DNA of 40,004 nucleotides from Nitrospirota bacterium (GTDB lineage Bacteria; Nitrospirota; Leptospirillia; Leptospirillales; Leptospirillaceae): positions 1-40,004 of the forward strand of contig JAKAYF010000012.1 in assembly GCA_021816465.1 (NCBI GenBank). Direction: 5' to 3'. A model generated the notes under the pieces. That model saw only the letters and a list, made by a program, of their open reading frames with translations. It made no database searches and had not been told where the DNA came from. Position numbers and translations under genes: made by a program. Of this stretch, positions 25,645 to 32,883 are shown in pieces; position 1 is the stretch's first letter, and each line of letters starts with the position of its first letter.

Positions 25645-26539
25645 TATCACCTGGCACAGCATTGTCGATATCTCGGCGGTCTGGTTCATTATTTACCAGA
25701 TCCTTCTTCTTTTAAGAGGCAGCCGGGCCTTCCAGATGGTTGTCGGGATCCTGATCTTCCTCTTCATCTACCTTTTCTCAAGCCTGTTGAAGCTTGATAC
25801 TCTCAACTGGATGATTACAAGCTTCTGGTCACAGTTGATACTCGCTGTTCTCATCCTGTTTCAGCCGGAGATCCGGAGAGCCCTCGCAAGGGTGGGAAAA
25901 TCTCCCCTTCTTCTGGGATTTCGACTTTCAGAAACATCCCTGGATATCGACGAGATTCTCAAAACATTGCAAACCCTCTCCAAAAGGGGCATGGGCGCAA
26001 TCATTGTCCTCGAACGGAACAACGACCTTTCTGATGTTGTCGAGGTCGGGACAACCATTGACGCCACCATTTCACAGGAGCTCCTCACATCTATTTTCCT
26101 CTCCTACTCTCCGCTTCACGATGGTGCAGTCATTATCCGACAAAACAGGATTCTGGCAGCGGGATGTTTCCTCCCCATCTCTCTTTCTGGTGATGTCTCC
26201 CGCCATCTGGGGACAAGGCACCGGGCGGCCATAGGGATTACAGAGGAGACGGATGCGCTTGCGCTCGTCGTATCGGAGGAAACAGGTCAGATATCCCATG
26301 TCATCGCCGGACGAATTCACCCGATGGCAAACATGACTGATCTGAGAAGCATTCTGGTTCGCCTGTTCAGGAAGCAGCAACCCTCCAGGCTTGCCCTACG
26401 CGCAGCACTCTTCAGACAAAAAGTTGAACAAAAGATGGGGGGAAAGACAGACTATCCCACCCCTAAAAGACCATACTCAAAACAGGCACCAGCCCAGGAG
26501 ACTTTCCTCCCCCAGGAAAAGAAGGATCTGGAGAAATGA
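25634..26539 (+). CDS. cdaA: Diadenylate cyclase CdaA
   Basis: Membrane-bound enzyme that makes cyclic di-AMP from two ATP. Three N-terminal hydrophobic helices (about 10-30, 33-50 and 62-78) are followed by the DAC domain. The DGA motif is at 163-165 (PLHDGAVII) and RHRAA at 195-199, both essential for catalysis. The C-terminal tail after about 265 is Lys/Pro-rich and likely disordered. It overlaps folP upstream and the YbbR-domain gene downstream by 4 nt, the usual CdaA-CdaR pair. GlmM, often third in this operon, is separate here at 34631-35998. Confidence 0.94.
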   Translation: MGLNITWHSIVDISAVWFIIYQILLLLRGSRAFQMVVGILIFLFIYLFSSLLKLDTLNWMITSFWSQLILAVLILFQPEIRRALARVGKSPLLLGFRLSETSLDIDEILKTLQTLSKRGMGAIIVLERNNDLSDVVEVGTTIDATISQELLTSIFLSYSPLHDGAVIIRQNRILAAGCFLPISLSGDVSRHLGTRHRAAIGITEETDALALVVSEETGQISHVIAGRIHPMANMTDLRSILVRLFRKQQPSRLALRAALFRQKVEQKMGGKTDYPTPKRPYSKQAPAQETFLPQEKKDLEK

Positions 26540-27210
26540 TCATTCCACAGAAAATTCGTCAGTTTTTTTCGACCAACCTTCTCCTGAAAGCACTCTCTCT
26601 CTTTCTTGCGATTCTCCTGTGGTTCTACATCAGCCAGAGAGGACAGGAATCGTTTACGATGAATGTCCCGATTATCGTAAACCATATTCCCTCGTCCGTT
26701 GAACTGGAAAGAGCCTCACCAACACATGTTCTGGTCACTTTCACCGCTCCTCCTGGACTTTACCAGCAGCTTAAGGACCAGGATCTTTCCGTGCGGATTC
26801 GGGCCGACAGCATTCCGACGGGAACGCGAAGGGTCCTGATATCCCCATCGATGATTACCCTCCCTCCAGGAATTCATATCCAGCGCATTACACCCAAATT
26901 AGTCTCCCTGCATCTGGTCAGGACAATCATCCGGATTCTTCCCGTCGAACTCGAGTACTACGGCCAGCTTACCGTTCCACTTGACCGCTTCAGGATCACC
27001 GTTTCACCAGATACCATAAAAGTTCAGGGAGATGCTGCCATCCTGAACAAAATGCGCTCACTGAGAATTCCTCCCATCGATCTCAAAAAAATTACCCGCC
27101 GACATTCTGAGCAATTTGTCATCCCTCTCACCACCCGGGAGGGATCAGGATACCAGATCCTCGAACCGGAAAAGGTAACAGTGACGATCATTCCCATCCA
27201 ACACAGGTAG
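26536..27210 (+). CDS. cdaR: YbbR-domain protein, CdaA regulator
   Basis: Extracytoplasmic regulator of diadenylate cyclase. One N-terminal signal-anchor helix (about 13-32, LLLKALSLFLAILLWFYIS) is followed by the typical YbbR start of a beta-rich exported part (VPIIVNHIPSSVELERASPTHVLVTFTAP). About two YbbR repeats fit in the 224 aa, fewer than in Bacillus CdaR. ATGA overlap with cdaA indicates coupled synthesis. It ends the long + strand cluster. Confidence 0.88.
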   Translation: MIIPQKIRQFFSTNLLLKALSLFLAILLWFYISQRGQESFTMNVPIIVNHIPSSVELERASPTHVLVTFTAPPGLYQQLKDQDLSVRIRADSIPTGTRRVLISPSMITLPPGIHIQRITPKLVSLHLVRTIIRILPVELEYYGQLTVPLDRFRITVSPDTIKVQGDAAILNKMRSLRIPPIDLKKITRRHSEQFVIPLTTREGSGYQILEPEKVTVTIIPIQHR

Positions 27211-27287
27211 CATCAATACTCACTTACGCCTTGTGGAGTCTTCGGGGAGTAGAATCGATGAGATCGCATTTTCCGGCAAAACTCCTC

Positions 27288-27317
27288 TTGAATTTTCGGC
27301 CATGCATGGTGTATATT
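27288..27317 (+). promoter_or_regulatory. Candidate promoter for tRNA-Asn
   Basis: TTGAAT (27288-27293), an 18-bp spacer and TATATT (27312-27317, 5 of 6 matches) lie 22 bp before the tRNA. Initiation would give a leader of about 16 nt for 5' processing. Confidence 0.55.
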
Positions 27318-27339
27318 TCCGTGGTTAGATTCCTACCAT

Positions 27340-27415
27340 TCCCCGGTAGCTCAGTCGGCAGAGCAGGTGGCTGTTAACCACCGTGTCGGGGGTTCGAATC
27401 CCTCCCGGGGAGCCA
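27340..27415 (+). tRNA. tRNA-Asn (anticodon GTT)
   Basis: A complete cloverleaf of 76 nt with encoded CCA. The acceptor arm TCCCCGG pairs with CCGGGGA. The anticodon arm GGTGG-CTGTTAA-CCACC gives anticodon GTT, and the T loop is TTCGAAT. It stands alone between cdaR and msrB. Confidence 0.97.
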
Positions 27416-27691
27416 TAAAGAGCAATCGTTAACGAACTCAAGTCCCTTTTTTATCTGTCTCTTCAGTCCAGGAATATTTCGCACAACATGACTCACTTCA
27501 TAGACAGAAGTTCCGCGGTCAAGGATCTTATTCGGATCAAAACGAAAAGAAGGATCCGAAGGCGTGCTTCATGACCGACCCTGCATCCCCCCTTTTGGTC
27601 AACATAATCGCTTGACCACCTTTCCCCATCGGGTTATGTTTTACATGGACTGTCAAAAAATCGGCAACAACAAAAAACAAGGATTGAACCA
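27416..27691. other. Intergenic region with two inverted repeats
   Basis: No convincing gene. Two perfect inverted repeats are visible: TTCGGATC (27531-27538) with GATCCGAA (27553-27560), loop 14 nt; and AACATAA (27601-27607) with TTATGTT (27634-27640), loop 26 nt. Neither is followed by a T-tract, so they are not typical terminators. They could be operator or RNA structure upstream of msrB. Confidence 0.4.
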
Positions 27692-28159
27692 ATGGGTGAA
27701 ACAAATTCCGACAAGGTAAGGGTGGTGGTTTATTCTGAATCCGGCGAAAACATCGGCGAAAAAATTCTGCCAAAGATCAAAGAAGATCCTTCATGGAAAG
27801 AACGCCTGTCGCCCCTTTCATATGCAGTAACCAGAGACCATCAGACGGAGCGTCCATTTTCTGTTCCGGGACATGACAACAAAGCGCCAGGACTCTATAA
27901 GTGCATCTGCTGCGGCAACGCCCTTTTTCAATCCGAAACAAAGTTTGATTCAGGGACCGGATGGCCAAGCTTCTATGCCCCGGTTTCAGAGGAAAATATT
28001 GAGATCCGGGAAGACACAAGCCATGGAATGAGACGGAGCGAAGTTCTCTGCCGACTTTGCGATGCCCATCTCGGCCATGTTTTTAACGATGGCCCCCGCC
28101 CCACCGGACTCAGGTACTGCATCAATATGGTTGCGTTGAACTTTATTCCCCAAAAATAA
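27692..28159 (+). CDS. msrB: Peptide-methionine (R)-S-oxide reductase
   Basis: Repairs oxidised methionine (R-sulfoxide) using thioredoxin. An N-terminal extension of about 30 residues precedes the SelR/MsrB domain ([21 protein letters not shown]). Two CxxC pairs ([10 protein letters not shown] and [12 protein letters not shown]) bind structural zinc. [10 protein letters not shown] and the catalytic Cys in [13 protein letters not shown] are present. AAGGA lies seven bases before the ATG. It stands alone between two tRNA genes. No MsrA is fused. The role fits an oxidative environment. Confidence 0.94.
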   Translation: MGETNSDKVRVVVYSESGENIGEKILPKIKEDPSWKERLSPLSYAVTRDHQTERPFSVPGHDNKAPGLYKCICCGNALFQSETKFDSGTGWPSFYAPVSEENIEIREDTSHGMRRSEVLCRLCDAHLGHVFNDGPRPTGLRYCINMVALNFIPQK

Positions 28160-28284
28160 TTTTCTGATTGTCGGGATTGTCTTTTTCGAGTGACAAAACA
28201 ATCTCCAAACATGAAGAAGAATAGGATAAATACAAAAACGGGTGGAGTTTCTGTCAAGGAGTCGGCATTCGGGGCGGGAAAATA

Positions 28285-28360
<76 letters not shown>

Positions 28361-28366
28361 GAAGAA

Positions 28367-28395
28367 TTAATAGCAGGTATCAGCTAAAAATTCAA
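28367..28395 (-). promoter_or_regulatory. Candidate promoter for tRNA-Lys
   Basis: Minus-strand TTGAAT (28395-28390), a 17-bp spacer and TATTAA (28372-28367). Only six bases separate it from the tRNA 5' end, so the transcript may start at or very near G1. It shares TTGAAT with the tRNA-Asn promoter and overlaps the T-rich end of the nuoEF terminator. Confidence 0.45.
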
Positions 28396-28418
28396 GGGGA
28401 AGGACCGAATTCCTTCCC
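28386..28418 (-). terminator. Rho-independent-like terminator of nuoEF
   Basis: On the minus strand GGGAAGGA, a six-base loop and TCCTTCCC form a perfect 8-bp stem 16 bases after the nuoEF stop. It is followed by CTTGAATTTTTAG, a modest T-run. Confidence 0.5.
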
Positions 28419-28433
28419 TCTTCGGGCCTGTCT

Positions 28434-30332
28434 TCAGTCCTCGTCCTGTCCTTCGCCTTCAACAATCCCTTCCGGAATCCATTCACTTGACCTTCTGATG
28501 GAAAAAAGACGATCCCCGTCAGGGACCATCGGACAAACCCCGGCAGGGCAAACGTGCTTCTCCACATGGGACATCCACTCATCCCTGAAATATTCAAGAG
28601 AGCTCAGGGGAACACTGGGAGCACTCTTTCCGAGGCCACAGATAGACGACTCCATCATATAGCTTCCAATGCTGGACAGAAGATCGAACATCCCGGGCTT
28701 TCCCTGACCATGCACGATCTGGTCAAGGATTTCGTAGCAGTCCTCTGTTCCATCCCGACAGGGAGTGCACTGTCCACAAGATTCATGGTGACTGAAGGCG
28801 GACATCCAGTAAGCAAGATCAACCATACAGGTCGAGTCATCGAGCACAATAACGGAAGCGGATCCCAGAAAAGATCCTGCCAAGGTAACAGAGGGGTAAT
28901 CAAGAGAGATGTCCAGATGCTCAGGAAGCAGAAGACGACTCGCGGAGCCTGCGGGCAGAATCGCCTTCAGCTTCCGACCATTGGGGATCCCGCCCCCAAG
29001 AACCATGATCACCTCACGAAGACTCATGCCGAATGGAACCTCATAGAGCCCGGGCTTCGCGATATGTCCCGACAGGCAAAAAAGTTTTGTTCCCGGCGTG
29101 GCTTCATCACCCAGCGACCTGTACCATTCCCCGCCCTTCAGAATGATCGGGGGGAGATTCGCAAGGGTCTCGACGTTCTGAACATCTGTGGGCCTTCCCC
29201 ACAGCCCGACATCAGTAATTCTTGGCGGCTTGTTCCTGGGCAATCCCCTGCGCCCTTCAAGACTGTTGATCAGAGAGCTTTCCTCACCACAAATATACGC
29301 TCCTGCACCCCGATACAGACGAATATCATAAGAAAAACCAGACCCCATGATCCCTTTTCCCAGGAATCCGCGCTGACGTGCTTCTGACAAAGCCTTCTCA
29401 AGGATTCTCCAGGAGCCGGGATACTCGGCCCTGAGATAGATATACCCAAGATTTGCCCCAACAGCGTAACCGGCAAGAATCATTCCTTCGATCAGGCTGT
29501 GAGGATCTCGCTCCATAATATAGCGGTCCTTGAATGTCCCAGGCTCACCCTCATCAGCATTGGCCACAACATATTTAATCCCGTCATGTTTCTTCACAGC
29601 GGAAAGTTTGGCACCTGTTGAATAGTCGGCACCTCCCCGTCCGCCCAGTCCGGAAAGCCTGATCTCATCAATAACAGCATCTGGCGACATTGATGAGAGG
29701 GCCTTCTTAAGGGCGTTATACCCACCCTTCTCAAGATAGGCATCCATTTCAAGCGTTACAGGAGATGACAGAGCATTAAAAACCACCGTCTTCCCTCTGA
29801 TCGGTTCTCCGATAGGGCTGGGCACAGGACAAATCGTCGGAGAAGTACTCCTGTATCTTGAAAGAATCTCGGGAAGCGATTCGGGAGTTACATTCAGGTA
29901 CACATCCTCATCGATCATGAGCGATGGTCCTTCCGCACACTGCCCCAGGCACTGGGCAGGGCGCAGGGTAAAGAGACCATCGGAGGTCGTTTCCTCAATT
30001 CCTATACCCAGTTGTTTTGAAAGACTCCGGAAAAGCTTTTTCCCCCCATTATTGAGGCAGGGATTGGTCAGGCAGGGACGGATGACATGGCTTCCCGAGG
30101 GATGAAAGGAAAAAAACTGGTAAAAGGTCCCGATCCCCAGGACATCGGATGGAGAAAGGGATGTTTTTCTCGCAATCTCCCTGACTTCTTCTTCCCGAAT
30201 GTAGTTGGCACGACTCATTGCCTCATGAAGGAGTGGAAGGACAGCCTGTTCTGGTCTCTCCCAGGATGCGGAGGGATCAGAGTAAGCGATCTCTTTGTCT
30301 GATAAGTCTCCTGACGCGCGATCTGAATCCAA
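28434..30332 (-). CDS. nuoEF: NuoE-NuoF fusion: NADH-binding diaphorase subunit
   Basis: A 632-aa fusion of two NADH-oxidising subunits. The N-terminal NuoE part (about 20-165) has the thioredoxin-like [2Fe-2S] ligands Cys87, Cys92, Cys128 and Cys132. The NuoF part has GLGGRGGADYSTGAK and YVVANADEGEPGTFKDR (FMN and NADH binding), AYICGEESSLINSLEG, and SCGQCTPCRDG plus a later Cys (SSICGLGK) for the [4Fe-4S] cluster. A C-terminal HVCPAGVCP resembles the extra Cys motif of hydrogenase- or formate-dehydrogenase-linked diaphorases. TTG start at 30332 has a perfect AAGGAGG six bases upstream. No other complex I, hydrogenase or formate dehydrogenase gene is in the window. Confidence 0.9.
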   Translation of the reverse strand: MDSDRASGDLSDKEIAYSDPSASWERPEQAVLPLLHEAMSRANYIREEEVREIARKTSLSPSDVLGIGTFYQFFSFHPSGSHVIRPCLTNPCLNNGGKKLFRSLSKQLGIGIEETTSDGLFTLRPAQCLGQCAEGPSLMIDEDVYLNVTPESLPEILSRYRSTSPTICPVPSPIGEPIRGKTVVFNALSSPVTLEMDAYLEKGGYNALKKALSSMSPDAVIDEIRLSGLGGRGGADYSTGAKLSAVKKHDGIKYVVANADEGEPGTFKDRYIMERDPHSLIEGMILAGYAVGANLGYIYLRAEYPGSWRILEKALSEARQRGFLGKGIMGSGFSYDIRLYRGAGAYICGEESSLINSLEGRRGLPRNKPPRITDVGLWGRPTDVQNVETLANLPPIILKGGEWYRSLGDEATPGTKLFCLSGHIAKPGLYEVPFGMSLREVIMVLGGGIPNGRKLKAILPAGSASRLLLPEHLDISLDYPSVTLAGSFLGSASVIVLDDSTCMVDLAYWMSAFSHHESCGQCTPCRDGTEDCYEILDQIVHGQGKPGMFDLLSSIGSYMMESSICGLGKSAPSVPLSSLEYFRDEWMSHVEKHVCPAGVCPMVPDGDRLFSIRRSSEWIPEGIVEGEGQDED

Positions 30333-30459
30333 GATTGACCTCCTTCGTTTGCCTTCTAGTTGTCATTTCTGGGAAAATAAACGACATTACATGGTGCAGC
30401 CACTCGTGGATACATCCATCGGCTTAACACTTACCATCCTGCCATAACCGGGAGATAAA

Positions 30460-31053
30460 ATGAACAGGTCAAAAAAATATCTTTTTTTTTCGGGGAAAAC
30501 CAGGGCATTGCTTCTTGTTTCAGTGATCGTCAACTTTTCCCTGACCGCTTGTTCAACGGCCCCGGTTGAACTCCACCCTTACCAGAAAACAACAACGATC
30601 CAGGCTACCCCCGAGCAGTCAAGACATATTCTTGAAACCATCGAAAAGGAGCATCCTGGAATACATATCGAAGCGTCTCTTTCCCCGGCTGGAACGGCTA
30701 CCAAGGCAAAAATCACTGTCAGAACGGCCCACAAGGAACATCTCGTCAACAAGGGGTTTCAGAAAATCGAGGGAAAAACAGAAATTTACCCGGCATGCCA
30801 GCATTGGTTCTATCTCACGAGAAACTTTGATCCGGCCTGTGGTGGTGGAAAGCTCTGGGGAACAGCCTCTGCCATTTTCGCCGATGGAGTCGGCATAGGG
30901 GCTCTTTTTGACTTGGTACAACTGGGACGGTATCCATTCACATGGACAAAAACTGACCTTTCAAACCCTCAGATGACAGATGAAGTCGCCACCCTGGCAA
31001 GAAAAATGGCACAGTCATCCCAAAACAAAGGAACCCTTCCAGCTCCAAAATGA
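30460..31053 (+). CDS. Predicted lipoprotein of unknown function
   Basis: A 197-aa exported protein. A basic N-terminus and hydrophobic core (ALLLVSVIVNFSLTA) end in the lipobox LTAC, with Cys31 as lipidation site. The mature part has two short alpha/beta segments and a hydrophobic Gly/Ala-rich stretch (WGTASAIFADGVGIGALFDLVQLGRYPFTW) that may associate with membrane, similar to small glycine-zipper-type lipoproteins. GGGAG is five bases before the ATG. Codons 8-10 contain a run of nine T, inside the signal peptide, which might slip. Function is not recognised. It is divergent from nuoEF. Confidence 0.75.
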   Translation: MNRSKKYLFFSGKTRALLLVSVIVNFSLTACSTAPVELHPYQKTTTIQATPEQSRHILETIEKEHPGIHIEASLSPAGTATKAKITVRTAHKEHLVNKGFQKIEGKTEIYPACQHWFYLTRNFDPACGGGKLWGTASAIFADGVGIGALFDLVQLGRYPFTWTKTDLSNPQMTDEVATLARKMAQSSQNKGTLPAPK

Positions 31054-31536
31054 TGGAACTGAAAGGGAGTTTTTGGAGAAATATGATTCAGAACCCTCGC
31101 CTTGAACCGCGTCTGTATGAGGAAACGATCCTCACCGGTTGCATCTCTGACTTGCGGGTGTGTGCAAGAAGCTTGGACAGAACAACAACCGGAACGAATA
31201 CGAAAAAAGTGATCAGCAAAGAACCAAGCATCTTCCCACCTTCTTTCATCACCAAGAAAAATCATCCGGTCAAAGGGAAGACCAATCAAAAAAATCCCAC
31301 CTCCCCGGAACGCTCCCTCAAGGTCGAATACTTCCAACAGGAGCTCCTATGATTTCAATATATTCCCTCATGAGAATCTCGTCAACCTTTTACGGCACCG
31401 GAAAGAGTGATTTCCGCCACAATTTCAATGTGCGCCGGCCGATTACTGAACGTCACGGGAAGAAATCCATGTGGAATGGGACACAGGAAAAAAAAACCAG
31501 GTCCGGGGTTATCAATAAAAATCTGACAATCGATTT
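31054..31536. other. 483-bp stretch without a convincing long gene
   Basis: Several overlapping open frames of 100-133 codons exist on both strands, but their composition (Lys/Thr/Ser/Pro-rich, no domains, no ribosome sites) does not look coding. Two small candidates are better. One is a minus-strand 53-aa membrane ORF at 31088-31249. The other is a plus-strand 70-aa ORF at 31349-31561 with GGAG five bases before its ATG, running into the methyltransferase start. Confidence 0.5.
31088..31249 (-). CDS. Candidate 53-aa single-pass membrane protein
   Basis: A short ORF whose residues 7-28 (MLGSLLITFFVFVPVVVLSK) form one transmembrane helix. A basic tail rich in Arg and Ser (SSYRRGSRRGF) follows. 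The hydrophobic-then-basic layout is unlike the random frames around it. An internal ATG at codon 7 has GAAGG about seven bases upstream and may be the true start (47 aa). It is antisense to nothing known and lies downstream of the lipoprotein gene on the opposite strand. Function unknown. Confidence 0.35.
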   Translation of the reverse strand: MKEGGKMLGSLLITFFVFVPVVVLSKLLAHTRKSEMQPVRIVSSYRRGSRRGF

Positions 31537-31561
31537 TTGGCGTTCGACGTGCCAGGGATAG
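31349..31561 (+). CDS. Candidate 70-aa ORF upstream of the methyltransferase
   Basis: ATG at 31349 has GGAG five bases upstream. The product is basic (starts MISIYSLMRISSTFYGTG) with no recognised domain. Its stop falls 25 nt inside the methyltransferase open frame, whose own start lacks a ribosome site, so it may couple translation or represent a frameshifted N-terminus. Weak evidence. Confidence 0.2.
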   Translation: MISIYSLMRISSTFYGTGKSDFRHNFNVRRPITERHGKKSMWNGTQEKKTRSGVINKNLTIDFWRSTCQG

Positions 31562-32883
31562 GATCTACAGGAAACAGCCTCTTCTGGCCGGGGATGGAAG
31601 AAGCAATCAATGATCTCAAAGCCCCATTTTCAGGATCGGTCACCGAAGATCAGGAGTACTCCCGCACTATTCCCGATCCGGTACACCGGCTTTATACCGG
31701 AGACAACCTTCCCGTTTTAAAATACCTTCTTGCAGAAATTCCCCAGGGGGTCAAGCTGATCTATATCGACCCCCCTTACAACACAGGAAGCATTCTGAAC
31801 TATCGAGACCGATTTTCCGTCCCCTGCAAAAAGACTCCCCCCTTGAAAAAGAATACAGACCTTGATGGGTGGGTCACCAATCCAGCGACCGATCATAGCC
31901 CCTGGATGAGCTTCATGTTTCCAAGGCTTGCCATTGCCAGGCAGCTTCTCCGGCCGGACGGGGTGATTTTCACAAGCATCGATGACCGGGAGTTCCCGAG
32001 ACTGAAACTTCTGATGGACTGGATCATGGGAGAGAAGAATCATGTCGGAACCATTGTCTGGCGTAAAAAGGTGGTCAGGGGAAGAGGCAATCGTCATATC
32101 ATTCCCCAGACGGAATATATACTTTGTTATGCCAGGGATGTTTCCATGCTCCCACCCTTTCGCGAGCCTTTGACTGATGACATGATTGATTCCTATACCA
32201 AAAAAGACGCGTCTGGCCCCTACAAGGAAATCCCTCTCGCCAAATCCGGAACAGCCCATTCCCCCCGCCCCAACCTTGTCTACCCGATTACGGCACCTGA
32301 CGGATCCACCATTCACTGCCCGACTCACCAATGGAGATGGAGCGAAAAGACATTTCTGGAACGCCAGAACGAGATTATCTTTCGGAAGACCAGAAAAGGA
32401 GTCTGGAGAGTCCTGACCAAACAATATCTGGAAACAGTCGATGGTCTTCGATTTCGCACACCCACATCGCTCTATGACAAAGTCACCACCACCGATGGAA
32501 CAAGAGAGCTTCGGAGCATTTCCGGAACGGGAAACTTTGACTTTCCAAAACCATCAAGACTGATTCGGGATCTGATCTCATGGGCCACCACAACGCCGCC
32601 AGCGCCCACAAAACCTGAGATCATCCTTGATTTTTTTGCCGGAACAGCACCGACCGCCCAAGCGGTCATCGACCTCAACAGGGAAGATCAGCGCAGACGA
32701 ATCTGCTATCTTGTCCAAAACAGGATTGAATTACCGGAAACCACGGACAAGATTCTTGAATTGGCAAAGATCAGGATCCAGAAGTCACGGGAAGGATCTC
32801 CGGAGGATCCGGACCGGCAGGATTTTCCGGAAGGATTCCGGCTGTACCACTATTTCCCTCCGGCATCAAGGGAAGGCAGTTGA
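31537..32883 (+). CDS. Orphan DNA adenine methyltransferase (beta class, type III Mod-like)
   Basis: Site-specific N6-adenine DNA methyltransferase of 448 aa. The catalytic motif IV is YIDPPYNTGS (Asp78-Tyr81), followed by SWMSFMFPRLAIARQLLRPDGVIFTSIDD. The SAM motif comes last (LDFFAGTAPTAQAV, 365-373), the IV-to-I order of beta-class enzymes. That motif is normally FAGSGTT; here the second Gly is Ala and the next residue Pro. The middle (about 190-340) is the target-recognition region. No restriction gene is next to it, so it is an orphan. TTG at 31537 is the longest start; ATG at 31594 is an alternative. The 3' end overlaps convergent comEC by 34 bp. Confidence 0.82.
   Translation: MAFDVPGIGSTGNSLFWPGMEEAINDLKAPFSGSVTEDQEYSRTIPDPVHRLYTGDNLPVLKYLLAEIPQGVKLIYIDPPYNTGSILNYRDRFSVPCKKTPPLKKNTDLDGWVTNPATDHSPWMSFMFPRLAIARQLLRPDGVIFTSIDDREFPRLKLLMDWIMGEKNHVGTIVWRKKVVRGRGNRHIIPQTEYILCYARDVSMLPPFREPLTDDMIDSYTKKDASGPYKEIPLAKSGTAHSPRPNLVYPITAPDGSTIHCPTHQWRWSEKTFLERQNEIIFRKTRKGVWRVLTKQYLETVDGLRFRTPTSLYDKVTTTDGTRELRSISGTGNFDFPKPSRLIRDLISWATTTPPAPTKPEIILDFFAGTAPTAQAVIDLNREDQRRRICYLVQNRIELPETTDKILELAKIRIQKSREGSPEDPDRQDFPEGFRLYHYFPPASREGS

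Noticed and set aside
27537-27773. 78-aa minus-strand ORF overlapping the msrB start
   Set aside because: It runs antisense into msrB, has no domain or ribosome site, and crosses two inverted repeats.
30969-31337. 122-aa minus-strand ORF
   Set aside because: It overlaps the lipoprotein gene end and has no recognisable fold; a shorter frame (31088-31249) in the same place looks more protein-like.
31050-31352. 100-aa plus-strand ORF overlapping the lipoprotein stop
   Set aside because: An ATGA overlap looked like coupling, but the product is Lys/Thr/Pro-rich with no domain and no codon pattern like the neighbours.
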